Shown: positions 63,355 through 64,000 of the stretch, piece after piece | How positions within the stretch are numbered: the stretch's first letter is position 1 | Layout of the letters: the number at the start of each line of letters is the position of its first letter | Origin: Sphingomonas alba | GTDB lineage: Bacteria; Pseudomonadota; Alphaproteobacteria; Sphingomonadales; Sphingomonadaceae | Length of the DNA stretch: 64,000 nt | Assembly (NCBI RefSeq): GCF_023516555.1 | Contig: NZ_JAMGBD010000002.1 | Coordinates: forward strand, 310,001 to 374,000 | Reading direction: 5' to 3' | Position numbers and translations under genes: made by a program | Notes under the pieces: model-generated | The model's input: the letters and a program-made list of their open reading frames with translations, nothing else | The model's database searches: none | Told to the model about the DNA's origin: nothing

Positions 63355-64000
63355 ATGACCAAGCGCACCGGGGGCCGCATTCTCGTCGACCAGCTCAAGA
63401 TCCAGGGCTGCGATCGCATCTTCACCGTTCCGGGCGAGAGCTTCCTCGCCGTGCTCGACGCGCTGCACGATACGCCCGAAATCGACGTCACCGTCTGCCG
63501 GCAGGAAGGCGGGGTCGCTTATATGGCAGATGCCGACGGCAAGATGACCGGCCGCCCGGGCATCGCCTTCGTCACCCGCGGCCCTGGCGCGACCAACGCT
63601 AGCGCCGGAGTCCATGTCGCCTTCCAGGACTCGACCCCGATGATCCTGTTCGTCGGCGACCTGTCGCGCGGAGACAAGGACCGCGAGGGGTTTCAGGAGA
63701 TCGACTTCCCCGCCTTCTTCTGCCCGATCGCCAAATGGGCGGCGCGGATCGACGATGCGCGCCGGATTCCGGAATATGTCGCCCGGGCGTATCGCGTCGC
63801 CACGGCCGGTCGTCCGGGCCCGGTCGTTCTTGCCATTCCTGAGGACATGCTGACGGACGAGGTTGAGGCCCGTGACCGCCCGGCCGTGCCGCCGGTCGCG
63901 GAAGGCCCTGATCCGGGCGCGGTCCAGGCCATGTTCGAACTATTGAAGGAAGCAACCAACCCGGTCGCCATCATCGGCGGCGCCGACTGGAGCCCGCGCG
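63355..64000 (+). CDS. Thiamine-diphosphate-binding enzyme, partial (runs off the window)
   Basis: The first 215 residues of a ThDP enzyme of the acetolactate-synthase group. The TPP_enzyme_N domain is complete: TGGRILVDQLKIQGCDRIFTV, PGESFLAVLDAL, catalytic Glu in CRQEGGVAYMADADG, TRGPGATNASAGVHVAF and GRPGPVVLAIPEDM. The frame remains open to 64000, with no stop. The reading starts at ATG 63355; the ribosome site is weak. Specific reaction unknown without the C-terminus. Confidence 0.88.
   Translation, partial: MTKRTGGRILVDQLKIQGCDRIFTVPGESFLAVLDALHDTPEIDVTVCRQEGGVAYMADADGKMTGRPGIAFVTRGPGATNASAGVHVAFQDSTPMILFVGDLSRGDKDREGFQEIDFPAFFCPIAKWAARIDDARRIPEYVARAYRVATAGRPGPVVLAIPEDMLTDEVEARDRPAVPPVAEGPDPGAVQAMFELLKEATNPVAIIGGADWSPR

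Noticed and set aside
1..64000. tRNA, rRNA or tmRNA genes
   Set aside because: No T-loop GGTTCGA-type pattern with a matching acceptor stem and no rRNA-like segment was noticed when reading; a dedicated search could still find one.

Overview
The window is GC-rich, densely packed alphaproteobacterial chromosome. The family content points to Sphingomonadales (Sphingomonas or a close relative). This rests on three things: a tad/Flp pilus locus in the cpaB-cpaC-lipoprotein-tadG-tadE order, an F1-ATPase inhibitor zeta subunit (DUF1476), and many TonB/FecR, DUF418 and MBL genes typical of that order. No rRNA, tRNA, CRISPR array or intact insertion sequence was recognised.

Layout. (1) 0.2-9.3 kb: a periplasmic Cu/Zn superoxide dismutase, then a long minus-strand block. 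That block holds an ECF sigma factor, a FecR anti-sigma factor and a TonB receptor with an STN signalling domain. They are followed by a thermostable-hemolysin-family protein, an AMP-ligase fused to a heme-oxygenase-like diiron domain, a short-chain dehydrogenase, a TPR protein and a methyltransferase. It reads as a cell-surface-signalling system attached to an uncharacterised small-molecule pathway, and is the most interesting candidate system here. A decayed tyrosine integrase (9.3-10.0 kb) sits at its upstream edge. (2) 10.1-17.4 kb: a small ORF, a NarL-type two-component pair, an M23 endopeptidase, two polytopic GT-C-like membrane proteins and one unknown membrane protein. (3) 17.4-30.2 kb: a tad (Flp pilus) locus with pilin, a strong terminator, cpaB, cpaC, a CpaD-like lipoprotein, tadG, two tadE-like genes, cpaE, cpaF, tadB, tadC and two TPR genes. 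No prepilin peptidase gene is in view.

(4) 30.2-47.4 kb: mostly housekeeping. It holds nadA, DUF4230 and MBL genes, a pair of secreted proteins sharing an unnamed domain, a GT4 glycosyltransferase and a BlaI/M56 regulatory pair with twin palindromic operators. Then come grxD-bolA-DUF1476, DUF418, quinone oxidoreductase, a lactonase-like MBL lipoprotein, a CoA-transferase pair, ACT, SCP2 and an aldehyde dehydrogenase. (5) 47.4-59.3 kb: a type I secretion system (adaptor and ABC transporter) with its giant RTX substrate of about 2545 residues. It is divergent from a CadC-like membrane regulator; three in-phase 11-bp direct repeats lie in the shared intergenic region. (6) 59.4-64 kb: a PAS protein with a long acidic linker coupled to a PilZ protein, a multicopper oxidase, and the start of a thiamine-diphosphate enzyme that runs off the window.

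Many adjacent genes overlap by 1-4 bases (ATGA, GTGA, TGATG), so most blocks are probably translationally coupled operons. The tad pilus, the RTX secretion system and the PAS-PilZ pair together suggest a surface-attached lifestyle. Family assignments come from motif reading of translations, not from database searches.
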